A stretch of 64,000 nt of DNA from Tausonia pullulans (taxonomy: Eukaryota; Basidiomycota; Tremellomycetes; Cystofilobasidiales; Mrakiaceae): NCBI GenBank assembly GCA_951802195.1, contig OX637630.1, positions 620,001 through 684,000 of the forward strand, given 5' to 3'. Position numbers and translations under genes: made by a program. The notes under the pieces were generated by a model that saw only the letters and a list, made by a program, of their open reading frames with translations, did not search any database and was not told the origin of the DNA. Positions 1 through 14,989 of the stretch are shown here, in pieces; the stretch's first letter is position 1, and every line of letters starts with the position of its first letter.

Positions 1-1024
<1,024 letters not shown>

Positions 1025-1944
1025 GGAGGAAAGCGAAAGGCAGATGGCGATCGAGAACAGAGACAGAGAGAGAGGCTGGGAGGAAGACGCGTTGCAAGTC
1101 AGGCGGGGAACAGGACGCGTCGTGGGAGTCGAGGTAGAGAATGCCGGCGACTCACGAAGGAGGGATGTGTCCTCTGTAAGACTGGCAGGGAAAAGGAGTG
1201 GTCAATGTCCGTTGTCCTGGCCTGACGAGAGATAGATCAGTGAGGGATCGCACAGTCCGAAGGAGGTCGTCGGAGGAGAAAGAAGTAGGGGAAGGGGGCG
1301 AGAGAAGTTGGAGGAGAGCGAGATCGGGCCAGTGCGCGCCGTCGACTTTCTCTTCTCGCTCTAGACCGCAACTGTTGCTTGACAAGATCGTTCGGCTCTA
1401 TCTTTTGTGTTTCCGCTTGCTTGATACTGACATTCTGTCTATCTTGCAAAACACGAGGTATGCATAAAAACAATAATATCGAAATTGGTAGCAAAAGTCT
1501 ACCCCGGTTGGCGGCCAACCTCTCTTCAGATCTTGCTTGTGCTCGGAGAGACGAGCGCCTAGCTGCAGTTCATGACCAGTGAAGCCTGTCTTGAATCCTG
1601 CTGGGCCATTTAACGGGTCGCCAGCCACGAGGTAACTCGCGGTTGGTTCGCCGGGCGAAGCGTCTAGAGCGGCTATGGACCGTCAGTAGAGAAAGGAGGG
1701 CGCTGATGCCGTTTGTGGTACCGGAGTATTCCTAAGGATCCGTTACAGATGAAAGAGTGCCAAAGCTGCAAATATATAAGGCCGATCTTGGAAATTGAAC
1801 CAGAATATTCGAAAGAGCGAGAGTTCGAATCCGCGGGGGGGGGTGGGGGGGTGGAGAAACGATTGACGTGCGGGCGTCGTTCCACTCCCATCTCGACGCC
1901 AATTACATATCCCTTTCTGCCAAGCCCACTTCCCAGATGAATAA
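1025..1944. other. intergenic region, TRM61 promoter side / ECM31 3' side
   Basis: No supportable gene. The stretch lies upstream of TRM61 and downstream of ECM31, both on the minus strand, so it should hold the TRM61 promoter and the ECM31 3' end. It contains an AT-rich patch near 1445-1490 and a G-run near 1837-1852. The short ORFs here lack recognisable domains and splice-linked continuity. Confidence 0.5.
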
Positions 1945-3490
1945 TCATTGATTACCACCCTCCCGCTTTTTCTTCTCCGTCTCCTCCTCCTCCACAAGCC
2001 GCTTCCGCTCAGCCTGTTCTAGAAATGTGGCCCATTCTCCTCCCCCACCCATGCCATACGTCTCCTTCCCTTCCTCAGGGAATGACCTCTCCCTTACAGC
2101 TCTTACATACTCCTCTATTCCTCTCCGCATCTCCGCTCCAACGTCCGAGAAACGCCGGACGAACCTCGGGGGCGGGGCACTCGAGGTCGACACGGTTATG
2201 CCCAGGGCGTCGGCGAGGACGAGGACTTGGCCTGAAGTACCCGAACCGGCGCCGATTCCAATCGTGGGGATCGAGAGGCGGGATGTGACGTAGGCGGCGA
2301 GGGGAGAGGGGATCGCCTCGAGGAGAATGGAGGAGGCGCCGGCGGCCTGGAGATCGAGTGCCAACTGGAGGAGCTTCTGAGCGGAGGATGCGGTGCGGCC
2401 TGGTGATGTGCGGTGGCGATGCGGGCAGGAGTCAGGGGGGGATTCTCATGCAGGGAAGATGGGCAAGAGAAGTGTCGACCCACCTTGAACCTTGTAGCCA
2501 GACAGAGCGACGGCACGTTGTGGCGTGAGACCAATATGAGGCATGACAGGGATGCCGATCTCGGTGAGGCGGCGAACGAGCGGGATGATCTCCGCAGTGC
2601 CTTCAATCTTGATGCCTGATGATGAAGACGGAGTAAAGGCCAGGCCACGTCAGGCTGTCAGCGCTTCCTCCGAATAGACAGGACCGGACCCGTCTCATGG
2701 CGATTCGACTTACAGTCGACCTGGGCCTCCTTGAACATCCGGATAGCCGCCTGGATGCCCTGCTCCAAGCTCGCCTCAAACGAGCCAAAGGGCAGGTCAA
2801 CGACGACGAACGGTCCCGTCCCCGGCGGGAGCGCGCGGATGACCGCCTGCGAATGGTGGATCATCTGGTCGAGCGTGACCATCGTCGTCGAGTGCATCCC
2901 GAGCGCGACTTGGGAGAGCGAGTCTCCAACTAGAATCATGTCGATCTGCAGCGGCGGTGGGTGTACTGGCGTGTGAGGCGCTGGAGGAGAAGGGGGCAAG
3001 GCGAGGGGGTCCAAGTTACCGGATGAGGAGGAGGAAGAGGAAGAGGAGGACCCGGGAAGAGGAGGATTTGTAGGTGATGGCATCGGGGGCTCGTACGGCG
3101 TCGAAACGGAAGACAGAAGAAGCGCCGTCGGGAAGTCATACGCGGTCATCATCGTGATAGGCACTCGTCGCCGGTGGAGCGACAGCAGATGGGCGAGGGT
3201 GACCTTCTTGCGAGCACGGACAGGGTGCGTGTGGTCTGGCGAGCGCGTTGATTTGTCAGCAGCCTGGCGCCATGCGCGACAGACGCCTCTTGCCATGCAG
3301 ACAGGTCACGGCACATACCTGGGTCTGCAGGCCGAGCACTCATGAGCCGGGCCCCGAGAAGGGCAAGGCGGGACGGCCGCCGGCAAAGAAGGGAAGAGGC
3401 CAAAGGGGTCCGGGCGACGGCAGGGAGGAGAGCTCGCGACGACGAGGCGAGAAGTTCCCGCGGGAGTTTTAGGAGGGAGGAGGCAGACAT
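1945..3490 (-). CDS. ECM31: 3-methyl-2-oxobutanoate hydroxymethyltransferase (ketopantoate hydroxymethyltransferase)
   Basis: Catalyses the first committed step of pantothenate/CoA synthesis, adding a hydroxymethyl group from methylene-THF to alpha-ketoisovalerate (PanB family). The N-terminus from 3490 is rich in Ser, Leu and Arg, like a mitochondrial presequence. The core follows: [28 protein letters not shown], the Mg/substrate loop [42 protein letters not shown], and later [14 protein letters not shown] and [16 protein letters not shown] Ser/Pro-rich insertion sits between [13 protein letters not shown] and IDMILVGDS where the family normally has only a few residues. Part of it is probably an intron (donor GTAACT, acceptor CTGCAG just before IDMIL), although the frame also stays open through it. 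Other introns fall after FKEAQVD and before the ALDLQAAG exon. The acidic and basic C-terminal tail is lineage-specific. Identity is secure. Confidence 0.93.
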
Positions 3491-3891
3491 GGAAGGGGAG
3501 GAAGACGTCTAAAGGTGTGTGTCGCGGGGTGCTAGCGTACGCCCTGTGCTGCTGGGCGTGAGACGGCGGAGGGAGATGGCCGCGAGGGAGAGAGCGAGCA
3601 GCGAAAGGTGACGGGGTGACGGTTAGAGGTTCGGCGACGTCGGGAATTCGCAGCCCCTCGCCGTCGGCTTCCTCCTTGCCGATCCTTCCCTGTCTTGTCC
3701 GGTGACTCCCTGGCAACGTCCCACTCCGACAGGTCACGTCGTACCATTTTGAACACGAGGAAATGGCACGAGGGAATGGCACGAGGGAATGGCACGAGGG
3801 AATGGCACGAGGGAATGGCACGAGGGAATGGCACGAGAGAAACGCATAAAGATCGAACCATCTACACGCATGCACAGTCGCGGCAGATGAC
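3491..3891. promoter_or_regulatory. ECM31 upstream region with tandem repeats
   Basis: A 401-bp gap between the SLU7 stop and the ECM31 start, both minus strand, so it acts as ECM31 promoter plus SLU7 3' end. Its main feature is a six-copy 13-bp direct repeat (listed separately) about 270-350 bp upstream of the ECM31 start codon. No other gene is supported; the ORFs across the repeat exist only because 13-bp units permit long open frames. Confidence 0.5.
3760..3838. repeat. 13-bp minisatellite, six tandem copies
   Basis: Six head-to-tail copies of GAATGGCACGAGG, with small changes only in the first and last units. The core ATGGCACGAG recurs every 13 bp from 3762 to 3827. On the minus strand the unit reads CCTCGTGCCATTC. 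It sits inside the presumptive ECM31 promoter. The near-perfect identity of the units points to recent expansion. Confidence 0.95.
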
Positions 3892-6381
3892 TCAGAGCGG
3901 AAGCAGCTCCTCGCCCTTGAGCTTGGCCATCGGGTCGTCGTCGTCGTGCGACTTTGAGAGTCGATACGCCTCTACAAAGCGGAAGGGTAGGTGGAGGTGA
4001 GCATCATCGCGAGGGGGAGAGCAAGGCAATGTGAACCTACCGAGTTCCTCTTCGGTGACCTCGCCGGTCCCGTTCGCGCCACTCGAGTTGTACTTGCTCT
4101 TCTTGCCGGGCTGGAACCCGCCGACCTGATGAAAGCTGGTCAGTAGAGTCATAAGAGAGAGGGAGCAACAAGAAGATCTACGCACCTGGTCCTCGCCTTC
4201 AGCTGCCTTACGCTTTTTCTCCTCTGCCACCGCCCGCTCTAGCCGCTCCTTGTCGAGGATGACGTCGCCTTCGCCATGCCGCTTCTTCTCGAACTTGCGC
4301 GCCTCGCTCGGGACCTCCTTGCCCTTGCCCTTGACGTCCTGGTCCCGGTCGCGGCGCTCTTTGTTCTCCTCCTCCTCCTCCTCCTCCTCTTTCTCGGTGT
4401 CGGCGAACGTCGATGACCGGGCAAGGAGCGACTTGACGCTTTGGTCCTCCGTCGACTGCCGGCCCGTCTCACCCGTGCAGTAGGCGCCGCGGATGACTGC
4501 GTGGCAGCAGGCGTAGCCCCAGGTGCCGGTTGAGAGGACGTAGTATGAGCCCCATACGGCGGTGTGGTTGAGTGGGAAGACTGGGTTGGGGGGAAAGGTT
4601 AGCTGTGAGAAAGCGATTCTCATTGTTGCCAGGGAGAGAGAGAGCGTCGACGTACCATCCTCCTCGTACTTGGATCGGGCCTTGGCGCGCTCGCGGCCCT
4701 TGATGACCTTTCCTGACCGGGAGTACTCGACGTCTGACGGGGGGAGTTAGCAACCAAGTGATGACTATTCTCGCGAAATGAAACGACCTCGCGCGGCGAC
4801 TCACAGTCCTCCGTTTGGCCCGTAAGCAGCTCCCGAGGCACCTTGGCGAGGTATTCCTCGCCACCGTACTTTTGAAGGATGCCGACCTTGGTCGTGTCCT
4901 TGAGCTTCTCCTTCTTCTCCTGGAACTGCTGGTGAAGAATTGAGCCCTGGGTCGGGTTGGCGTTGAGATGGACATCGTTGCCGCGGGCGGCCGAGTTCCA
5001 GGCAAACAGCTGGAGCTTCTGGATATTGGTGGCATCGCCAGAGAAACGGAGGAAATTGTCTCCGGCGAACTCCATCTGAGAGCGAGAAGGGCGAGCAAGG
5101 ACTCAGCGTCAGATCTCTTAGAGAGCGAGAAGGGCTCGCGACTCACGTCCTCCGGCTTGCCTCCCGGCTTGGGCGCCTCGCGCATCGAACGCGTCTTGGG
5201 GTCGTAGTGAGCTGAGTCCTCGTCGAGGTTCATGAGGTACTTGGCCGTGTCCTCACGGATACGGAGGTTCCGGACCGTAATACGCGACTTTGTGTCGACC
5301 TTCTGACCTGCCGCATCCGCTGCGTCCGCATACTTGTCCTCGTCCTCCTCGTCCTCGTCAGATGAGCCAAAGTCGTCCTCGTCCGCCTTCTTCTCCTTGC
5401 CCTGGTTCGCCACCTTGCGAACCGAGCTCAGATCCTGGCTGTCGATCTCCTCCTCCCTCAGCCGCTTCCTCGCCTCCTCGAGCGCCTGGTACTCCTCGTA
5501 GACCTTGGTGTGCTCCGATGTGTCGTACCCGTTCCATCGGTCCCTTTTGGCGTCGTACGAGCCGGAGACCTCCTGGATGGCCTCGTCGGCCTTGATGTTC
5601 TTGTTGGTGAACTTGGCGCCCTTCTTCCGAGGTCGTTCGACGCAGTCCTTGACCTTGTGTGTCATCGCGCCACAGTTCTCGCAAGCGCCCTTCCGGTACT
5701 TGGTCGCAGCGGGACCAATGGTCTTGCCTCGGTCATACCAGGAGTCGAGCTTGGATGAGGAGGAGTCGTAGTCTGGACGACGCTGGTGATTGAGCGATGG
5801 CCGGCCAGTGTCAAGATACCAGGGGGCCTTGGTGATGTACTCTGGAAGAAGGAGGAGTGCAGGGGAGTGAGCGAACCAGAGCAACACGCGACGTCACGCG
5901 TGTCCAAGGTTGGGGAGGAGGGCGCACCTGGAATATGAGGGTTGATAGCGCGTCCCTCCTCGTCGACCTCGGCGGGGGCAGTACCGGCCTTTCTACAATC
6001 CGGAAAGGTAGCCAATGAAGAATCGTGTCAGCCAGCCGCCCAAGGAGGTGAGGTCGCCGACGTCGCGCGTCGAGCGAGCGGGCGTGCGGGTAAGAGGCGA
6101 GTAAGGCCGCGAAGGAGAGCGACGCACCGGGCGGCCTCGAGATCCTTCTGGCGACGGAACTCCTCGCGCGAGAGCTTTCCGGGGGCTGAAGAAGTCAAGG
6201 CAAGGTGTCAGTGCGGGTGCGAGGACTGAGAGGCGGGGGCAGGTGGGAGGAGGTTGCTCTCTGGCGCTAGCTGCCTTCTCCACCGGGCCAGACTGGCAAG
6301 GAGTCAAGGCTGCCGCGGAAGCGCGGGGCACGGCTAGCGCAAGAGCGCGGCGGAAGGAGGGCGAGACCGACCTGACGACAT
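3892..6381 (-). CDS. SLU7: pre-mRNA-splicing factor SLU7
   Basis: Second-step splicing factor that helps 3' splice-site choice after branching. Exon 1 is tiny (MSS at 6381), joined to an exon encoding [20 protein letters not shown], then [20 protein letters not shown] and [20 protein letters not shown]. The diagnostic CCHC zinc knuckle [14 protein letters not shown] follows, then [18 protein letters not shown], an acidic DEDE block and [17 protein letters not shown]. The C-terminal half includes [19 protein letters not shown] and a poly-Glu tract encoded by a TCC/CTC-type triplet repeat near 4367-4395. The protein ends [20 protein letters not shown], close to the usual Slu7 ending. About seven short introns interrupt it. 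The gene is head-to-head with UTP21, 194 bp between start codons. Domain order is complete and the identity is secure. Confidence 0.93.
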
Positions 6382-6575
6382 GGCGAGAGCGATGTGGAGA
6401 GCGGGAAGGTGGTTGTCGGGAGGAAGCCGAGGGTCGTCGCCTGCAGCTCGACGGCGAGCCCGCGGCGGCAGGGCAAGGGCGCAGGCAGGGCGAGACGACG
6501 ACGCGGGGAGGCGAAGAACGACAGCTCGAAGCCCTTCGGCACTCGACCACCACCAACCCGTGTCCCCCCTTCACC
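6382..6575. promoter_or_regulatory. SLU7-UTP21 divergent promoter
   Basis: Only 194 bp separate the SLU7 start (minus) from the UTP21 start (plus), so the promoters and 5' leaders must share it. The UTP21 side ends in a C-rich leader with TCACCATGG context at the start codon. No TATA-like element is obvious. Confidence 0.6.
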
Positions 6576-9500
6576 ATGGTCCCCCGCGCCCCGAAGCGCT
6601 CAAAGACCGACGCCGTCGTCCTCGCCCCGGCCAAGGGCCTCGCCCAGCCGAGGCTCTTCGCCCCCTTCCGCGCGCTGGGCTTCATCAGCAACCACGTCCC
6701 GCTTGCCATCCAGACCCGCTCCAACAAGGGCGCCGTCAAGGGCCCCAACATCTCCCTCGTCTCCTGCCTCGGTGATGCCTGGGCCATGTGGGAGGGTGAC
6801 AAGATGGGTCTCGTCTTCGTGGGTGAGTCGCGTCGTTCTCCTATGCACAAATTTCGAAGACGGTTGGTGCGCCGCCGACGACGAGGATGCGGGGAGGGCT
6901 AGGGAGGCAGATCAACACTTGAGATGTACAGAGGAGGAGAGGGGGCGTGTGCATACAGCTAGGATGTCTGGCTGGGCTGTCTCTCTGCGTTGCAAGGCCC
7001 TGGGGCTGGTGACCGCTCTGACGCTGGGGCGCGCGCTCTCGGACGCGACCGCCCTGCCAGGACCGCTGTCCTCTCTCCCTGGACCGGACCGAAAACACTA
7101 CTCTCCTCTTCTCCCTTCATTCACTGACGCTTCTTCCTCATCCAGGCCCTTCTCTCACCCAGCCGATCACTTCGCTCGCGCTCTCGAACGACTCGGTCTT
7201 TGCCTCGTCTGGTTCGAGCATCACTCGTTTCGTTCGCGGTCGTGCTGTGAGTACAGCAAGCTCGGCGACGACCCTTTGCAATTCATGCTGAGACATTCCA
7301 TACTTGTTTTAGGTCGACGTTTACTCGGCCCCGTCTGAGAGCACGACGCTCGTCCAGGTTCTCGTCTTCGGTCAGCAGCTCCTTGCCCTCGCCGAGGATG
7401 GCACCGAACTCTTCATCTGGGAGATTGAGTCTACTGGTTCGTGATGCCCTTCTTCTTTAGACCCTTGCGCTCTCCAGGCTGACGTCCCGCTCCCGTAGAG
7501 CTCAGCTCGACTATCCCTCTCCCTCCGACGTTCACCGCGACGCATATCATCCACCCGCCGACCTACCTCAACAAGATCCTCCTTGGGTCCCGTCAGGGAA
7601 CGCTCGCGCTCTACAACATCCGCTCGCGCTCCCTCATTCACACCTTTACACCCTCTTCGACCTCGACGGCGAGCCCCGTTACTGCCCTTGTCAGCGGACC
7701 TGCGGTCGACATCGTCGCTATCGGCCACCTCGACGGTGTCGTCCGGATCGTAGACCTTCGCGCCGACGAGGAGCTCATGCGCGTCCGCATGGACGGCGGC
7801 GTTGGTGGCATCGCCTTCCGCACGGACGGCGAGCCTATCCTCGCGACGACGTCACTGAACGGCGCGCTTGCCCTCTGGGACCTCGACCAGCGTGGTCGGC
7901 TCCTTCACATCCACCCGAACGCGCATGACGGACCCGTCTCGACACTTGAGTGGATCCAGGGCCAGCCTCTTCTCATCACGAGCGGAGCGGACAACACGAT
8001 CAAGCAGTGGAACTTTGAGACCCCAACATCGCCTCCGATCCTCCTCAAGTCGCGGTCGGGTCACCAGCAGCCGCCGAATCTCATCCGCTACTACGGCGAG
8101 GATGGTAAAGCGATCCTCACCGCTGGCCGGGACCGCGCCGTCCGGTTGACGTCAGTCGTCCGCGATTCTCGGTCGGCCGAACTCTCTCAGGGCTCGCTCA
8201 CCAAGAAGGCGACGTCGCTCTCGCTCCCGCTATCGACGCTCAAGCTGCCGCCCGTCAAGCAGCTCGCGTGGTCCTCGGCTCGGACCAAGGACTGGGAGGA
8301 CATCCTTACTGCTCACGCTCACGACCCACTCGCAGGCGTCCGCGTTCGCGAGGAGACGGCCCGGACGTGGTCTGGCAAGGACAGGAAGGTCGGTCGATGG
8401 GCGCTCAGCGCTGGCGAAGGCAAGGTCGAGAGCGTTTGCGTTTCGGCGTGCGGCAATTTCGGTCTCGTCGGCTCGAGCCTTGGAGTGGTCAAGATGTGGA
8501 ACATGCAGTCTGGGTTAGAGCGCAAGACATTTGTTGTGCCTCCCCCGGCGGCATCGACCTCGAGCAGCGCGAGCGCCGGTGTCGGCAGGGCTGTTTCGGG
8601 CATCTCGACGGACCCGCTGAATCGACTCGTCGTTGTTGGTACCGCCGACGGCTCCGTCACCTTCTTCGACTTTCACACTACCGCCGTCCTCCACTCTGTC
8701 GTTCTCCCTTCCTCCATCACCTCCATCACACTTCACCGCGACAACGGCCTCCTCGCTGTCGTCTGCGACGATCTCGTCGTCCGCATCCTCGACATTGAGA
8801 CTCGGCGCACGGTCCGTGAGATGAGCGGCTTCCAGGGCCGCATTCTCGACGTTGTGAGTCGTCGTCCTGCTTCGCTCAATTGATCGTGCCGCCTACTGAT
8901 GCTCCCCTCGATTCCATCCAGACTTTCTCGCCCGACTCGCGATGGCTCATCGTCGCCTCGCTCGACTCCGTCATCCGGACGTTTGATATCCCCTCGGGTC
9001 GTCTCGTCGATGCCTTCCGAACGACGAGCATCCCGACGAGCATCACTTTCTCGCCGACGGGCGACTTCCTTGCGACCAGCCATGTTGACAGCGTCGGTGT
9101 CTATCTCTGGGCGAACAAGTCGCAGTTTTCCGAGGTCGCCCTTCGTGCGATTGAAGAGGATGAGATTTTCGAGGCTGGCATGCCGTCCGTTCAGGGCATG
9201 GAGGAAGATGAGGGTAAGTTGTTGTTGCCATTCGAAACAAGAAATTCCTCATTGACCCTGTCCCTTTTCGTCTCCCACAGCCCTCAAGGGCATCGAGCCC
9301 GTCGGCGAGCCGGAGCAACGCGACATCTACACGACCCCGGACCAGCTCTCGGAGGAGCTCCTCACGCTCTCTCTCCTGCCTCGATCCAAGTGGCAGACGC
9401 TCCTCAACCTTGAGACGATCAAAGCTCGCAACAAGCCCAAGGAGCCACCAAAGGCGCCCGAGCAGGCGCCCTTCTTCCTGCCCTCGGTCACCTTCCCCAA

Positions 9501-9969
9501 GGACGAGGCTTCCCGCCCCGGACTCGGCGAGGAGACGACGACGGCCGATACGTCGGGCAAGGGTACCCACCGCCTAGTGGACGATGACCTCACTATGGAG
9601 ACCGAGTTTGTCCGCCGACTCGCCTCGGAGAACATCGACGGCGACTTCGACACTTTCTTCACCTACCTCAAGGCTCTCTCCCCCTCGGCGCTCGACCTCT
9701 CTCTTCGCCAGCTTCTCTCGCTCAACCACCTCGAGCTCTTCATCCTCGCCCTCACCCAGCGGCTCCGCTCCCACCGCGATTTTGAGGCCGTCCAGGCGCT
9801 GCTTGCCGTCTTCCTCCGCATCCACGGCGAGGTCCTTGTTCAGAACATCGAGCTCCAGAGGCCGCTCGAGACGCTCAGGGCCGAGCAGGTCCGTGAGGGT
9901 GGGAGGCTTGGACAGCTCTGCGGCTATTCGCAGGGTGTGCTGAGCTTTGTCCGGAACGCGCCGATGTGA
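6576..9969 (+). CDS. UTP21: U3 snoRNP-associated protein UTP21 (WDR36 family)
   Basis: Tandem-WD40 scaffold of the UTP-B module of the SSU processome, needed for early 18S rRNA processing in the nucleolus. The protein starts MVPRAPKRSKTDAVVLAPAK, then LFAPFRALGFISNHVPLAIQ, the usual N-terminal block. WD repeats follow (VVRIVDLRADEELMRVRM, LALWDLDQRGRLLHIHPNAH, DNTIKQWNF, GVVKMWNMQSGL, VIRTFDIPSGRLVDAFRTTS). The C-terminal Utp21 domain runs from FDTFFTYLKALSPSALDLSL through LNHLELFILALTQRLRSH to GQLCGYSQGVLSFVRNAPM. Exons read about 6576-6821, 7146-7246, 7313-7436, 7499-8850, 8922-9213 and 9279-9969, all with GT-AG borders; the first intron (324 nt) is longer than usual here. Length, about 900 residues, fits the family. 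Identity is secure. Confidence 0.93.
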
Positions 9970-10238
9970 TCTAGATGTTTAGACTTTGGCTTGTTGCGAG
10001 CTTTCGTCAGAAAGACAGTTGCGTGCAGATCAAGAGACCCCCGCGTACCGGCACGGTAGTTTGTCCCTCGCCGTTAAACCACTCACAGCACGCTCAAAGG
10101 GACCCGAAGTTGGCCTCTCAGTGCAGGATCTGGTTCGATTTCGTTGCTGTGGAGTGGTTGGAGAAAGGTTGGGGCATGAGTTGGCAACGAAGGGCGAGAC
10201 GGATGGACAGGTCTGCCCACCCTCAAACCACCATCTTG

Positions 10239-10564
10239 TCAACGATGCCCTCGCCTTTCAAGGCACTTCCTCGCTAAGACTATGTCCTTGAACACATCTC
10301 CGAAATCTCTTCCAATGAAACTGTACGCTTTCTTCGTCTTCTACTGGGAGAAGCGACAACGCGCCGTCGGGGTTCGCCGTTCCCTTCGTCGGATGGCTGG
10401 GGCTGTCCGATCCCCCAGTCCTTCCAGTCGTCCAGACCCCGCTCGGAAGCTCATCTCGGCAGTTGATATTCTGAGCAGCATATCGGCATCTGTTCCCAGG
10501 GTGATCTTGAAGAGCGATCGTCGATCGCAGAGCGACGTCAGGGTGTCGTCGAAGACGAGCTAGC
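10239..10564 (-). pseudogene. possible decayed coding stretch, family unknown
   Basis: On the minus strand a frame starting after an acceptor-like CGTGCTAG reads LVFDDTLTSLCDRRSLFKIT, then LGTDADMLLRISTAEMSFRA. After one in-frame TAG it continues KTKKAYSFIGRDFGDVFKDI and ends at a TGA at 10239. The composition resembles real protein better than neighbouring frames do, yet no start codon or clean exon structure is visible. It could be a decayed host gene, the last exon of an unrecognised gene running from about 11240, or chance. Another minus-strand frame is open over 10258-10674, so the coding frame itself is uncertain. Confidence 0.2.
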
Positions 10565-10958
10565 ACGATCACTACCGCCATGGTTGTTGTAGTGGGCAAG
10601 GGAGGCGATGTCAGCTGGGATGGAGTGAGGAGACGCTCTAGCTCAACCCAAGCTCGACTAAGAGCCAAAAGCATGATGGATACTCTGAGGTAGGTAGGCC
10701 GAGAGAGTGGACGTTAGGGGCAGGGCCGCGACGTCTTATCCAGTGGGCCTCACGGATTGGCGTGTCTGCAACAATAATACAGGGTCTGGTTCAAGCTCGA
10801 AGTTTGAGAAGTTCTACGATTAGACGCTCATGATTGGTAACGATGGATGCAGAACCTTTGTCCCGTTATATTCTTGTATTATTTCCCGAAGCACGAAGGA
10901 ACAAACTGTAATATCTCCCGCACAGCGAACGGATTTTATCTATTCATTCTGTAGCCAA

Positions 10959-11120
10959 GTCATGAATCACCCATGAACCTATGGGAGACAGCGAGAGGGA
11001 GGAAGGGGAGAGATGAGTGCTGCGGCAGCGGTCCAGATGGCGCAGTGCGTCAGAGGACAGGACTCGTCGAAGACATGGAAGAAGGACTCAACCGGAGCAG
11101 CGACACAGAGCGCGCGTCTA
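10959..11120 (-). repeat. dispersed repeat, copy A
   Basis: About 150 bp that recur at 16181-16345 in the same orientation. Over the roughly 140-bp core there are about a dozen mismatches, so identity is near 91% by eye. Read on the minus strand, both copies encode a matching peptide: here VESFFHVFDESCPLTHCAIW followed by TAAAALISPLPPSRCLP and a TAG. That TAG also lies in a textbook 3' splice site (long pyrimidine tract, then CCCATAG). Many differences are synonymous or conservative, as if the segment was once coding in both copies. No terminal inverted repeats or clear target-site duplication were found. Confidence 0.8.
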
Positions 11121-11558
11121 CGTGCTCTCTATTGTGTAGCAATCGGCAGGACAGATAGACTCGGCCACTTTTCAAGGCCCACTGACCTCGTCGAGATCAT
11201 GCTGTCGGGGTCGGTTAATTCCTCTTCAATCCTACCTTGAAACAGGAAAGCAGGCAGCTGTTCATGCAGCCAGACAGAGAGAGCAAGGAAGATGCAGGAG
11301 AGGCCTGATTTCCGGAACGGTTGCCAGCCCGCCTCTGACGAATTACCCGCCTATTTCTCTTTTCTCCTATTGAGCCTCCAACTTTGATCCACTCGTTCAC
11401 TGCGTCTACAGCCATCTTTCTTCCTTCCACTAGGTCATGGGACGCATTCTTATCAAACGAGAAACGAGAAAGACAAATAAAGGCGGCGAAACTAAGGAGA
11501 CCGAAACCAAGGAAAAGAAACCAACTTGGGGAAGGCGAGACGACGATCGCAAATACCC

Positions 11559-14639
<3,081 letters not shown>

Positions 14640-14989
14640 GATAATAGAGAGTTGTGTACAGAAGGGGGGAAGGAGATTGGGTAGGAGGTGCGCGGGGAAG
14701 AGATGCGGGGGTCAGACCGAGAGAGAAGGCGAGAGGAGTGAGGGTGGGGGTTGGGAGAGAGGGTGGGACGGTGAGGCTTCTCTTGTTCGCCGGTTCGGTT
14801 GGTCGGCAATGATCACCCGGTGGAGAGAGAAGGGGGGCGGCTGACCGCAAGGCCTGCATTTCGATTGGCTGCTCTTTCCCGGTTCATCTCAAGCGTTTCA
14901 CGTGTCCCGCCAACCCTTTCTTAGCTAGCCCTCGCATTAGACCGAATATCACAGAAGTAACGACGCCAGCATATTCCATCGTGTTCTCG
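14640..14989. promoter_or_regulatory. OSM1 upstream region
   Basis: 350 bp between the OSM1 start codon and the 3' end of the neighbouring minus-strand gene. On the OSM1 strand it carries a CCAAT pentamer (plus-strand ATTGG near 14864-14868), about 225 bp upstream of the start, and pyrimidine-rich leader sequence. CCAAT is a common fungal HAP-complex site for respiratory genes, but one pentamer is weak evidence. Confidence 0.35.

Larger units (their letters stand above)
9970..11558. other. gene-poor convergent region
   Basis: 1.6 kb between the convergent 3' ends of UTP21 and OSM1, long for this compact genome. It holds repeat copy A and a possibly decayed minus-strand coding stretch (both listed), plus AT-richer sequence around 10740-10960. 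I see no intact gene. Confidence 0.5.

Noticed and set aside
2658-3296. Long Ser/Pro insertion in the PanB active-site region as a new domain
   Set aside because: Best explained by an intron with GTAACT donor and CTGCAG acceptor directly before IDMILVGDS, plus a short Ser-rich loop.
3306-3875. 189-codon ORF with SCHSLVPFPRA repeats
   Set aside because: Produced by the 13-bp minisatellite and antisense to the ECM31 start; no start or splice support.
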